From: Lutjanus erythropterus
Lineage: Eukaryota > Chordata > Actinopteri > Lutjaniformes > Lutjanidae
Assembly (NCBI GenBank): GCA_020091685.1
Contig: CM034606.1
Location: 20,352,695-20,416,694, forward strand
Direction: 5' to 3'
DNA length: 64,000 nt
Under the pieces are notes generated by a model. That model searched no databases and was not told the DNA's origin. It saw only the letters and a program-made list of their open reading frames with translations. Position 1 is the first letter of the stretch; each line of letters begins with the position of its first letter. Below are positions 24,501 through 35,359 of this stretch, in pieces. Made by a program: the position numbers and the translations under genes.

Positions 24501-25565
24501 ATTTCCTGTCTATGAAAAACCTCACTAGGGTTGGGCGACTGGGTGAATATATCAGAGACTGTCCATTGCCGGATGTTTTTTTTTTGGGGGGGGGGGTCTT
24601 AGTTAGGTACAAGAGACACACCTGAATTCATAAGGTGTACGGTTATATTTTTGAGTTTAATAAAGAAAGTAGGTGTAAGAATATTTACTTTCATGATATT
24701 TTACAGGTTTATTTTGCTGTTTTCACGTAGCAATGTACATAGAATACATAACATTGCAAATCAGCAATCGCCAGTTGATGGGCTGATGGTGGTTGGTTGG
24801 AAAATTTTAACATATCACCAAACCCTAAACCCACTTCAAAAAAATCTGAGCTATCCCTTTAATATCATCTCAGGAGCAGCTTTATTTTCACGCCCCAGGG
24901 GTCCCGAAGTGTGTTTACAGCATTCAGAGCGCAAAGAAGACTATATAAACTATGAGTTAAGTAAATAAATGTATAAATAAAAATAAAACATTTGATTTAC
25001 GCTAAACGTTGGAGCCAACGGTGCTGATGATACAGCAGCTGCTGAAGTGTGTTTAAAAAGTCATGCAACCTGACGGAGACATCGGGGTAAACAGTGAGCA
25101 GAGCGCTGTCATGATAAAAGAGAGGTGCCATGACAAATGTCAGCTGAGCAACTTAAGGAAGGATAATGTTACTTAATGCAGCACCGCACACAATGTGACT
25201 GCCTTCGCTGTCATTAATTGGAAAGGACAAACAGTGCAGAGACAAAGAGTGGCCCTGGCCAGTGTCACCTGGCCTCTTACGCTCCTCTGTGTTTTATCCT
25301 CAGGCTCGGTCTCACTAAGAGGCCTCAACAGAGGCCCTAATGTGCTGTGACGTTAGTTTCAAGGCTCAGTGGCCCCCTCTCACAAGATGAGCACTCACAG
25401 GCAGCGTCCTAAAGAGCCAAAGGGCACGTATATGTTTTTAGTTTTTGCAACTATGTCATAGTTTTTGTGGTTACAACAAGAGGTAAACAAAAGTGATTCT
25501 CAAACATTTTAAAAACGACTTCCTGTGTGTCAGACCTGTTACTTTTACAGTACTGTTTCTTTGTA

Positions 25566-26616
25566 TCTAACAATCATTTTCATTATTAATTAATTTGTTG
25601 ATTAGTTTCTCAATTAGTGGACTGATCGTTTGGCCTAACAATTGTTTAAAGGAGAAATATGAAATGTATTTACTTCATTAAATCATGACATGAACATGAT
25701 ATGTAAAGATGATACACTGGCTTCTCTGATAAAAACACTACATGTGTTGTTCTCTATGTTCTCTAGGGATGGGAGAAAAAAAAACAGTTCTCTTAAGTAT
25801 CATGTTTCTTTTTTTGTTTGTGATTCCTAAACTAATTTTGGATAACTAAATCTAAATGTATGCAATTAACTAGCGCTTAGTCTAGTCTGTTAGTAAATGC
25901 TAACACATAGCAGAAACCCCCTAACACCCTGTGCTAATGTGATCACTGAAATATTATCTAAAATGGATCCATTTTACTTGACAAGCTGAACATAAAGCGA
26001 CATGTGCGACATACATTTCCTCTGATTTGTTGAAAGGAACTATAAGCTGCTGACCTCACATTACTGACTCAATCTGCTTTAAATTCACAGAAAATTGACA
26101 ATCAGAAACAGCTGCTCAACTTGTGAAGGACAGTAGGACTTGTCGCTTGTCATAGTCAAAATATAATGTTACGGTCATCTTGCACTCATGTGAGGAGGAG
26201 GGGACGGGGAAACAACTCGCTTTAACCGTAAATTTTATATTAAATAAGGATTGAACATGTTTAAGATACTGTCTATGCCTCCAATTTGTACTGTACTGCT
26301 AATCTTTGAACACTAGAGTCTTACATATTCCTCCTTTAAAATGCCTGGCACAATTTCCAAAAGCCCAAATTGACCTCTTCAAATATCTTGTTTTCTAAGA
26401 GTAACAATCCAAAACCAAAAGATTTCCATTTTACTTTCAGAGAAGATTAAGGAAACCAGGAAACATTAATTTTTGAAGAGCTGGAACCACAGCATTTGGT
26501 TTTTTAATTTAGCAAAAAATGACTCAAAAGGACTCATTCATTATCCAAATAGTTGCTGATTAATTTCCTGTCGATCAACTAAATGATGAATGAACTAATC
26601 AACTTGCAGCTCTAAT
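25566..26616 (+). mobile_element. ATTAATCGATTA-type element, split by another element
   Basis: The left arm (25566-25644) reads TAACAATCATTTTCATTATT to GATCGTTTGGCCTAACAATT. The right arm (26341-26616) reads ATGCCTGGCACAATTTCC to CTAATCAACTTGCAGCTCTA. Joined, they match the order seen in the intact relative at 27548-27890 (TTTGGTCC, then a CCCAGAGCC-like block, then AAGATATTCAGTTT, then the terminal GCGGCTCTAA). The interruption is the element at 25645-26340. Confidence 0.6.
25645..26340. mobile_element. TTAAAGGAG(A/G)AATATG inverted-repeat element, copy 2 (nested)
   Basis: The left end is TTTAAAGGAGAAATATG. The right end on the minus strand is TTTAAAGGAGGAATATG, a 16-of-17 inverted match. 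Internal blocks match the copy at 11701-12597. It sits inside the ATTAATCGATTA-type element at 25566-26616. The palindromic TTTAAA at both edges makes the exact target duplication ambiguous. Confidence 0.7.
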
Positions 26617-27179
26617 AATGAACCATCAGTGCTGCTTCCTAAATGAGGAGACACCACAAGCCAAGTCTGAAGCACAGATTCTATTGAAGAAGAAAACAAC
26701 AGCTGGTTGAACAAAAAAACAAGAACTTGAAAATCTCAATGTTGTGATAATCACTTAAAACTTTGAAAACACTCAACATGTTAAAAAATACAATCATGCA
26801 GGGTTGCCAAATAAGGAGGACTGAACCCATGTGCTGGTCAGGGCCCTGAAGCATAACATGGATTACATTTTCAGGGCCCCGACTGAGATCTTGTCAGAGG
26901 GCCAAGAATGTCTATCAGCGCCTATAATGTTACTTCACACCAGTGGTCCCTAACACTGAAACTGGAAGAAGGACTATATGGATTGGCCTGCGTCCATCCG
27001 TCCAAACGGGATGTTTACACTTGGCTGGTTGAGTACTATAATGGCTATCAATTAATATCATCAGAACAGCTCAGAATCAATCAACATCATTACACAATAT
27101 GTCCGCTCATGGAATATTAAGACATCTAATCATCAGTGAACACAACGTAAAAGTCACTGAAGGCCAACTTCATCCACTG

Positions 27180-27395
27180 AGCAAGTAGGGCTTGATATTT
27201 TCATTACAGATCAATCTGATGACAGTTATCTTCTTCTAATCTTTATATTGCTACTTTTGATCAACCAATAGTCCAAGCTGGAACCCAACAACATTTTGCA
27301 TTTTTGCTTTAAGGATTTAACTGATTATCAAAGTATTTGCTGAGTAATTTTCTGGCAGTTTACTTAATTGACTAACTGTTGCAGTTCTTCAATCA
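27180..27395 (+). repeat. Partial ATTAATCGATTA-type element
   Basis: Right-hand portion only: CCAATAGTCCAAGCTGGAAC, then GATTATCAAAGTATTTGCTG, then TTGACTAACTGTTGCAGTTC. It matches the right arm of the element at 27548-27890 in order. Confidence 0.45.
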
Positions 27396-27547
27396 ACATA
27401 ATCAATAACTCCCCTCCTAAACTGATGTTTCATCAAATTTCATCTGAATATAAAGTAAACAATTAATTTACAGACATCCGACTAAAACAGCAACAGTGAG
27501 TCAAACACACTTTTCAAACTTATTTATAGTGTTAGTACTGGTAAATA

Positions 27548-27890
27548 TGTTGCAGCTAACAATTATTTTCAGTTAATCCGTTGATTATTTTCACAATTAA
27601 TTAATTACTTGTTTGGTCCATAAAATGTAGGAAAACTGTGAAAAATGTCAGTTGGAGTTTCCCAGAGCCGAAAAGCAACGTTCTAAAAATTCTTTTTTAT
27701 TTTCCACAACTAAAAGATATTCAGTTTACTGTCATAAAAGACTATAGAACCAGAAAATGTCCACATCTGAGAAGCTGCAATCAGAGATTTCTGACTTTTC
27801 CGAAAAAATTAATCATTGAAACTGATTATCAAAACAATTTGCAATTAATTTAATAATCAATTAATAACCGGTTAATCATTGCGGCTCTAA
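27548..27890 (+). mobile_element. ATTAATCGATTA-type element, near-complete copy
   Basis: The left end is GCAGCTAACAATTATTTTCA. The right end is TTAATCATTGCGGCTCTAAC. The ends are imperfectly inverted, with AATTAATTAATTA palindromes near each. The frame at 27638-27853 lies inside and is not a gene. This family occurs at least five times in the window. Confidence 0.6.
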
Positions 27891-28667
27891 CTGCATGTAT
27901 ACCTCACTGTCAGAAAGCAAATGAAAACAGGTAGACATTATGATTGTAACTGCAAATAACGGATTAAAAGTTTCCATAAATTAAAAGTTACAGATACAGT
28001 CAAGATATAGTTAAATTTAACAATTTAACTGTATCTTGTATTAACTAGCTGCTGGAAAAGTTTCCACTAGAAACATTAATGCAACAGTAAAATAAAAAAC
28101 ATCCAATACACCTGTTATAATCATTTGAGACATGTATACATGATCAGTTGACAGCCACATGAGTAGAAACACTGAAGGACATAAAGTTGTTGCACTCTTT
28201 GCCAACATGTTGACATTTATGAGGCCTACAAGTGTATCACTTTCAACTATAAAGACAAAGGAATAACAAGCCAGGTGGGAAAAGTTATGTACCAACTTGC
28301 TTGTCCTGCTTGATTTCTTGTAACTCTAACTTCGTGACTCCATGCTTCAGTCTTTGGGGATCAAGTGTTGATCAATCTTGATGCTGTAGAGGCTTATTAT
28401 CACATTTTTAAAAACACGACTTCATCATGCTCACATTTCCTCTTATTCAAAGCCAGTCGTGACTTACAGAAGGTGGTAAAAAAAAACTTGGCTAGTTTCA
28501 CTTCTCATTTATTTCAGGCTGCCAGGACGCCTACAGTTCTCATGCACACGGGCTTGAGGCTGCACAAGCACGCTTACAACTCGATTATGTCAGCTTTAAT
28601 TATAATAATCACATTAATAATAAAGGATCAATACAGGAGTCTCCCGTCCTGTGCTGTGATGTCTTAC

Positions 28668-28701
28668 CGTAGAAGGTGTTTCTGGTGATCTGACCTCCCA
28701 T
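28668..28701 (-). CDS. neurl1: neurl1 coding exon 1 (short first coding exon)
   Basis: This exon encodes the first 11 residues (MGGQITRNTFY) plus one base of neuralized E3 ubiquitin ligase 1. The ATG sits in a good Kozak context (GCC before ATGG). An in-frame TAG lies 33 bases upstream (28732-28734), so this is the first usable start. The exon ends in a consensus donor (G|GTAAGA), leaving phase 1, which matches the phase-1 start of exon 2; the split codon gives Asp. The N-terminus has Gly2 and Thr6, which fits an N-myristoylation signal; mammalian NEURL1, starting MGNNFSS, is a known myristoylated protein. The usual MGNNFSS-type first exon was not found in the window, so this may be an alternative first exon. 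The call is inferred from splice logic and phase; no transcript was available. Neighbours: CpG-rich promoter upstream, 7.1-kb intron downstream. Confidence 0.8.
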
Positions 28702-28990
28702 GGCTGGATGCAAGGTGCGTTCACCTCCTCTCTAAACTACCGGCTGGATCCTCAAATATTCACATTCAGCCGCGCGCCCTCAGCGGCGACATTATACGCA
28801 CGCTTAGGACGCCGTTCACAAAAAAAAAAAGTCCCGACAGTAATTCAGCGGCAGGTTGTGTCTGTCCAAAAGCCTCATCGACATGAAGCAGCGGGCAGGC
28901 GGCAGCCAGCAGATCCAGGACTCAGCGTCTCCCTCCAGTCCGTGCAGAGATCACGCTGAAATTAACATAAAAGGTGGTAGTGGAGGTGGG
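28702..28990 (-). promoter_or_regulatory. neurl1: CpG-rich promoter and 5'UTR of neurl1
   Basis: Immediately upstream of the neurl1 ATG there is a cluster of roughly 18-19 CpG dinucleotides within 28740-28957. The flanks are AT-rich and nearly CpG-free. This is the usual look of a vertebrate CpG-island promoter. A weak TATA-like TTTTATG is present on the minus strand near 28967-28973, but the transcription start cannot be fixed from sequence. The plus-strand open frame across this block (28708-28959) is a by-product of its base composition. Confidence 0.6.
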
Positions 28991-29639
28991 GCTTCCGTGT
29001 ATCATCACCATCTTGTTGCTGCTGTTTACATTCAACCTGAGGGAAATTCAAATATGTGCACTAGTCTACAGAAGTATTTGCTTGGTGTATATGTAAATAA
29101 CTGCATATGTTTTTTTAAAATTTGTTTTGTTTTTATACTATATCACATTCTACTGTGAATTAATTTAATTCATTATCTGTATATCTGTATTCTATAATGA
29201 TAATAAATGGCATTGACACCTTGACTATGAACTCTGTAGAGGACCTCTACAAGTCAAACATCACCTTTATATTCCTATAGACTCTTGGGTTGCACAAAAA
29301 AACAAACAAACAAACAAATTCAATCCATTAATTCTAAATAGAGTTTAGCAAAACTATGTTTAAAATGAGTAAATCCAGAGCAGGACAATTAAAAGCTAAT
29401 CTCAGTTTAGTAAATCCAAGTTTAGTGATGTAAATCAAAATTAAATAGGGTTTAATCACAGTGGAAAAGCTTGATTGCATGGATTAAAATTAATAAATAA
29501 ATTGAAAAAGAATAAGTATAAAGGGAGGTGGGGGGTAGTGTGAACTTTTGGCTGCTCTGATTTCCTTTACAAAACGTTTGCCAGTTAGAAAAAGAAATGC
29601 TTAAAAAAAATTGTGCTAGCTTACAAAGAAAAAACATTG

Positions 29640-29900
29640 CATTGTTTACTAGCTGGCTAAAGTGTTAACAAAGGTTTTCATTGCATTGTAGCTTGCAAAA
29701 AAAGCTGTATTTTTGGCTAGCGAGGTAAAAAAAAAAAGTAAGTTATGTTTGCTTGTTAGCTAAAATGTTTTTTATATTGTTTGCTAGCTAGCTAGAAAGT
29801 TTTTTTTTAAAGTTATATTGTTTGCTGGCTAGCTAAAAAGAAAAGTCAAAACAAAACAAAATGTTACATTGTTTGCCAGCTTCATTACCCTACTTGTGAT
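29640..29900 (+). repeat. Imperfect tandem repeat, ATTGTTTGCTAGCTAGCTAAA units
   Basis: About five diverged units of roughly 45-60 bases carry TTGTTTGCTAGCTAGCTA-like cores separated by A- or T-rich spacers. The same units, inverted, form three copies in the related element at 55925-56060, so the array belongs to the transposon family rather than arising here. Confidence 0.6.
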
Positions 29901-30011
29901 GGCTCAGCAAAGAATTTTTTTTTGCTCAGTCTGTCTCAAAATGGCAGCCATTTTAAACCTCTTTAAGTTTAAACTGTAATACGGAATCAGAGTTTTAAGG
30001 TGACAGGGTTG

Positions 30012-30227
30012 GGGCGCCTGGATAGCTCAGAGTGTGCGCCCGATGTACGGAGGCTGTGAGTCCTCTGCAGTGGCCGTGGGTTCGTCTCGGCCCTTTGCTG
30101 CGTGTCATGTCCCCCCGCTCTCTCTCTCCCCATTTCCTGTCACATCTTCAGCTATCCTGTCATTGAAGGCATAAAATGCACCCCCTTCAAAAAAAAAAAA
30201 AAAACATAAATAAAAGGGTACAAAAAA
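30012..30227 (+). mobile_element. tRNA-derived SINE with 12-bp target duplication
   Basis: The head resembles a tRNA: GATAGCTCAGAGTG fits the Pol III A box and GGGTTCGTCTCGG fits the B box, about 50 bases apart. It is followed by a C/T-rich body ending AAGGCATAAAATGC and a poly-A tail. The flanks are perfect 12-base direct repeats, GTGACAGGGTTG at 30000-30011 and 30228-30239, showing target-primed insertion. It is inserted within the hAT-like element at 29285-30368. It is a SINE, not a functional tRNA gene: the B box deviates from consensus and the cloverleaf is not maintained. Confidence 0.85.
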
Positions 30228-31943
30228 GTGACAGGGTTGAATATAATCTAGTTTAAGAGTAAAAACTAAAGTGAGGTTAAAAGAGATTTTACACTCGTTT
30301 AACAGTTTGGTGCAACATAATTTGAAGTTAAACCGTGAGTTTAAAAAATCCTTTTTGGTGCAACCCTGCCTTAGAGGACTCTCCCTGTGTACATATAATA
30401 CTCCTGTAGGGACTTGTGTCTACAACAGAGATCCTGTTTTGTGTTTTTTCTATTTATGTGATCTCTGATTGTCGGTTGTATCACCACTCATGTCCTCACT
30501 TCCCCAATTCCTGCACTCTCTTGCTGGAGATGCACAATCTTTATGAAACAGGTTGTGGTGGGTTTTTCCCTCCTCACCCGATGAGAGAAGACAAACCTGT
30601 TTGCTGCCCCCACCCACTTTGATCTCACCTTTCACTTTTGAACAGCAGCCCGGTGTTTGTCTCCATTTGCATTCATATGAAAGGCTCAGATATTCCTAGA
30701 ATCACTTGAATCAGTTGATGGGAAAATAAAAGTGCAGGGAGGAAAATTGTCTGACAACAGGGTCTAACATTTTCAGTTATTTTGGCAGAAACCCTCTGAG
30801 AACCACTTCAAGGACCCATCTGGAAGGAATGAATTGAAACTGACCGTTGATACAGAGATGTCACCCTGCATGTTTTTCTTCCAGCCACTGAAGATTTAAG
30901 GGCTTGTTGGTTTATGTTCATCTAAATTCAGTATCTTTACTCACCACTGAAGTGTTTTCGAGATTTACTTGGCAGCTTGTTGAAAGATGAATGCTGATAC
31001 ATTATGACTTCATGTCTTGGCGGTGGAGTTGCCACGATGACCAGGCAGAGACACCACTGACTTTAGGTTTGCTGTGATAGTGAAGCTTGGGAGGCTGGGT
31101 AGTTATTTAGCCTCAGTTTTTTATTTCATAACAAAGAGTTTTATGTCCTTCCTCTTTTCCTTCAGACAACTTGTTGGACTTTGTCTGAAGTGTTAGGGGT
31201 TCGGAGTTGGCATGATGGCCCTGGTCCCTACCGGGCACCTCTCCGGATCTGCCTTGTCGCCTTAGCGTTTACATAACTTGTGTCGGCAGCCAGGCCTGTG
31301 AGACGCTGTATTGGCTCAGTAGCATGAGCTATATTCTCATGTTGTTTATACAAACTGATTGCGGTTAACTCGACTGTCTGTAAGCAATTTGCAACGAGGG
31401 TAAAGCCGTACCACTGGGGGTTTTTCATGCAGCGTTTTACATAGTGATTTTCTATGAGAAGTGGTCAAACAGATTTTATTTGTCACAGGAAATTGAGACA
31501 ACCTAAAAATATCAAAGCAAAAAGTGTGAACAGGACACTTAAGAATTTATGGCATGGACCCCGTAGCTATCGCAGTCATGCTTAATGGAGTTTGACATGC
31601 CACCTGATCACGGGGCTGTCAAAATATGATTGGCTGTTGTGTAATACAAGGAGAAGTGTTGTTCACTGTGAAATGATAAAACATGATGCCTTGTGTCCTA
31701 CAGTAATATGAAAGCAGCATGCTACTGATAAGGGAGTGAGGACGGTTGCCAAATATCCAGCAACTGTGAAATATCGATTACGAAACAGAAAAAGTTAAAT
31801 ATTTTTGCCTAAGTCTGAATTAAATGCACCCTCGTAGTGCTGCACAAGCAAACACTGTCATCACTTTCTGACTGTATGTGGATACTGGGTAGCAGTACAT
31901 CATCTTTTACAGTATTATTATTTGTGGAATAGACATATGGTAG

Positions 31944-32215
31944 TTTTGTGTTTCTTTGTGGTCATTTTGTGTCTGTGGTTCTTTTGTATCTGTTTGTAGT
32001 CATTTTGCATCTCTTTGTAGTTGTTTTGTATCTCTTTGCATTCATGTTGAATCTTCGGTTGTCATTTTGCATCTCTCTGAAGTAATGTCCCATCTCTTAT
32101 ATGTAGTTTTGTGTCTCTCTGTAGTCCTTTTGAGTGTCATTCTAGTCATTTTACATCTCTTTGTGGTCATTTTTATGGTAATTTTTTGTTTTTGTAGTTG
32201 TTTTGTGTCTCTACA
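31944..32215 (+). repeat. 21-bp minisatellite, TTTGTAGTCATTTTGTGTCTC unit
   Basis: About 12 diverged units of about 21 bases (TTGTRGTCATTTTGTGTCTC type) stand in tandem. Because 21 is a multiple of three, the array keeps a spurious open frame (31956-32228) with a Cys/Val/Phe-rich seven-residue periodicity. That frame is an artefact of the repeat. Confidence 0.8.
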
Positions 32216-34204
32216 ACTAGTCCCTTGATTGACTTTTCGACAAGAAATACTAACAGTACTAATACAAACAGGGGCTCTGTGACCCCAGGTATTCAGGTGG
32301 CCCCGAGCCTGTGCCCAGCAGTTTAGTAATCCATCCACATATGGACGTCACAGAATAGTTGTTTCAGAATTGGCTCAATTTGCTCAAATTCAAACACTGC
32401 TATATTCTCAGCACTTTTCAAATGACTATTATTACCTTGTTCTTTGTGTAATAGCTTTGCACCCTTCACTCAGGACTGGATATACACTGTATACCCTGAC
32501 AGCACAGACTGACACCTCCTCCCACAGTAGATTATTTGTAGATGGGCGCCTGGCAGGCAGCAGCTGCCTGGTGGGGTGTGCTGGCGTTGGGCCTCCGCGG
32601 ACATCTTGACAACCTTGTTTGAGGCGGCCATGTGCACGCTTGCTCTCTTCAGGGATGATCCATGTTGAACAAAAACACCATTCTCCTCAGAGTTTGGACC
32701 CTCGCCCTGGAGCCATATGCAAAACATTACAAAGCAACACAAGAGCATCATATGATCCTCAACAGGGGGGCATCAGCAGAGAAGGAACCCAGGCGCATAT
32801 CAGAGGTGAAATCGAGTTATCACGGAACATTCAGAAGTGACAGTGACATAAGAAAGATGCTGGGGGAGTGGAAGTTTATTGATCATGAGATTGTCATCTG
32901 GCAAACTGTAGCTAGAAGGGACTCACGACATTCATCTAAAATGACCAAAATCCAGTTTATTTATTGGCAAAGGATGCTTGCAGAAAGAATTTGTCAGTGT
33001 GTCTACATGCCAAAATAGCAGACAAACAACAGACATTCAGCTGTTATACAAAGCAAATAAGTATACAAAAAGTTCCTAGTTCACTATGGTTCATTATCGG
33101 CATTTCTTTATTTTCACTTTGACGGACAGTTGTCCAGAGGTTTCATGTGTTTTTCGAGCTAAAGGTTGTAGCTCTAACAAGAAGAACATAACAGCATTAT
33201 GAGCTTGGTTTAGATTTTATTTAGCCTGGCGCTCAGCGGTGTGCAGTGATCCAGAGGCTGTGGAGCTGAAGGATCATCACTGAGATTATGATGTGTTTAA
33301 AGACCTGAGGGACTATGAATTGACTCGCAGAGAAGCGAACATCTCACTGCACCTCTTTAATCATTCATTAACTAAGCTAAATGATAGCCAGAAAGCAGCT
33401 TCGAGTATAGTAAAACCCTCTACTTTCAGCGTATAGCCTGCAGTTCAGAGCAGTGTTGCCATGCCGTCCTCTCAGGGTAATTGCTGTTGGTGGATAAACG
33501 TGCCCAACAGCACATCTTGACTCCTACTCCAGGGTCAGGACAAATGTTTTCCACGAACTGTAACTGAGAGGCAGGAATGAAGGGTATATCTAGTGGCGTC
33601 AAAATATTTAGACTGAATATATCTGATTGTTAACACTGTTTTAATAATAAAGTAATCTACTGTCTAAGGTAAAGATAATTTTTTTCATGGCACACTTTAT
33701 GTGACTGGCAAGATGAAGTTGTTAGGTATATCATTTTTGGAAATAAATACATTTTGAATTTATTGTTCATGTTGTTTATAAGAGACTCTGCTCTTATATG
33801 TGGTTCTCTGCTTGTGATGTGGATACAATTTCCACATCAATCTTTGAATCTTTCAACATTTCCATGAAATGCTTTCATCCGAGACACTGATAGCTCTTAT
33901 GTATATTTGAGACTTGAACTTAAATCTGCTTAAGAAACAAAAATGAAAGGAAACTTGGCCATAACTTGCACAAGACTTGACTCCCTGAAGACTTGGCATG
34001 ACTTGACACCTAAAAGCACATTCAACACTCTCAAATTTTAGCCAGGTAAAATTGTGTGGTTTGTCCTCTTTCCAGGTCTTTGTGGTAGAAAGGGGGTTCG
34101 AATATTTGCGCTCTATTTATACAATATTGTCTTTCTGTTTCTCCATTGTGTAATTTCACTAGTCTAGCCTGTGCATATGATTACTGTAAAATCTATTCTA
34201 CCTA

Positions 34205-34400
34205 TCTATTCTATCCTGGAAGATGGATGCCTCCTCCACTGTTGCTCTTCATAAGGTTCCATCCTTTTTTCCTGTTCAAGGGTTTTTGGGGGATTTTTTT
34301 CTCTATCGGAATGGGTCTACAGATAGAGGATATTCCATTCTGTTCAATTTTTGAGCCCTTGAAGACTGATTGTGCTTTTGAGCAATATAAATGAATTTAA
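34205..34400 (+). repeat. L2-like LINE 3' fragment (or related retroposon tail)
   Basis: GCCTCCTCCACTGTTGCTCT, then TTCAAGGGTTTTTGGGGGAT, then GGTCTACAGATAGAGGATAT and GAGCAATATAAATGAATTTA follow the block order of a retroposon 3' end that is very common in fish. No reverse-transcriptase frame is nearby, so the copy is truncated. Confidence 0.5.
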
Positions 34401-35359
34401 CTTAGCTGACCTCATGCAGAAACTGAAATAAATAAGGGATAATAAGGACGGAATAATCTGCAGTAGAGTGTCTGGGGGCATGTCAGTAGGGGAACAGTGC
34501 AGGGCAGGGTGTGTTTCCAGCATGTCTGCATGGGAGTAATGTGTCTTACCTTGCCATGCAAATCTGTGAGGGAACAATTCCAAAAGACCAGCAATGTAAA
34601 ATGACAATATCAAAGTGAAAATGCCAAGAAAAGACTCTTCTAACACTGACGTGACGGCCACATACTTTGTCTCTAGTGGACAGAAGATTCCAAACTAAAG
34701 CAGTTGTTGATCACTTGCGGTGCCCGCATACCAATTTAAAGTGGTGAGGAGTCAGCAGACATAGAATAGTTTTAATTTTTCAAAAGTTGTGAATCACCAC
34801 AACTACAAGAGGTCTTTGAGGATCAGCTGTTGGTAGCCTATTCCCTAATCTATGATCTAACGTCACTGACTTTTCGCTGAGGCGTGACATTGCAGGCAAT
34901 GTGACCTTGCTTTTCATACAGTATACATTTCTCATCATATAATTATGTATCAACTACTAGTAGCAAGGCTTGGTTAACATGTCCAACGCGACCTGCGATT
35001 TTCTTCTACCAAATTCTACTGTTCAAACCAAAGGTAATAAAAGTGTAGCTTACATGCAAGAGCACTAGTTGTCGCTGCCCTCTGGTGGTCGGGAGTGTTA
35101 AAATGTATTTATTTAAAAGATACTCCAGGTTTTATATGCAGTAACTCATAAAGTAATGGTTTTATTTTTGAGAGAAGCAACTTTAAGGAGATTTCAGTAT
35201 GACTAATGGCTGAGATTAGCTGTGCACGAATACACACACAGACACACACACACAAACGCATGATCCCTTACAGCCTATTTCACCATTAGGCATATGAATT
35301 CAAATGACTTGGTCTGACTTATGTACAAAAATACACAACTTCAGACTTGACCTGAACTT

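Larger units (their letters stand above)
21563..28667 (-). other. neurl1: Intron 1 of neurl1
   Basis: This 7.1-kb intron in phase 1 separates the short first exon from the NHR1 exons. It contains a nested pair of inverted-repeat elements (25566-26616), two further copies of the ATTAATCGATTA-type element (27180-27395, 27548-27890) and a T/G homopolymer run near 24576-24597. In 21660-25060 I see no recognisable feature. Confidence 0.85.
29285..30368. mobile_element. hAT-like element family X, copy 1 (carries SINE and minisatellite)
   Basis: The left end is TTGGGTTGCACAAAAAAAC. The right end, on the minus strand, is CAGGGTTGCACCAAAAAGG. The left half contains CAGTTTAGTAAATCCAAGTT and the right half AATCTAGTTTAAGAGTAAAA. 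Both have inverted counterparts in the copy at 55282-56273. It holds a GCTAGC-rich tandem tract (29640-29900) and a complete SINE (30012-30227). The target duplication is not clear. No transposase frame is present. Confidence 0.65.

Noticed and set aside
28708..28959. Plus-strand ORF in the CpG-rich block
   Set aside because: Explained by GC-rich promoter composition; no domain and no independent support for an antisense coding gene.
30012..30090. Possible tRNA gene
   Set aside because: It has A-box and B-box-like motifs but no maintained cloverleaf, and it is joined to a SINE body with poly-A and target duplications.
31956..32338. ORFs on both strands over the minisatellite
   Set aside because: Produced by a 21-bp tandem repeat that is a multiple of three; no independent coding evidence.
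32662..33018. Plus-strand frame of 118 codons
   Set aside because: No recognisable domain, no codon pattern that stands out and no splice context; treated as chance.
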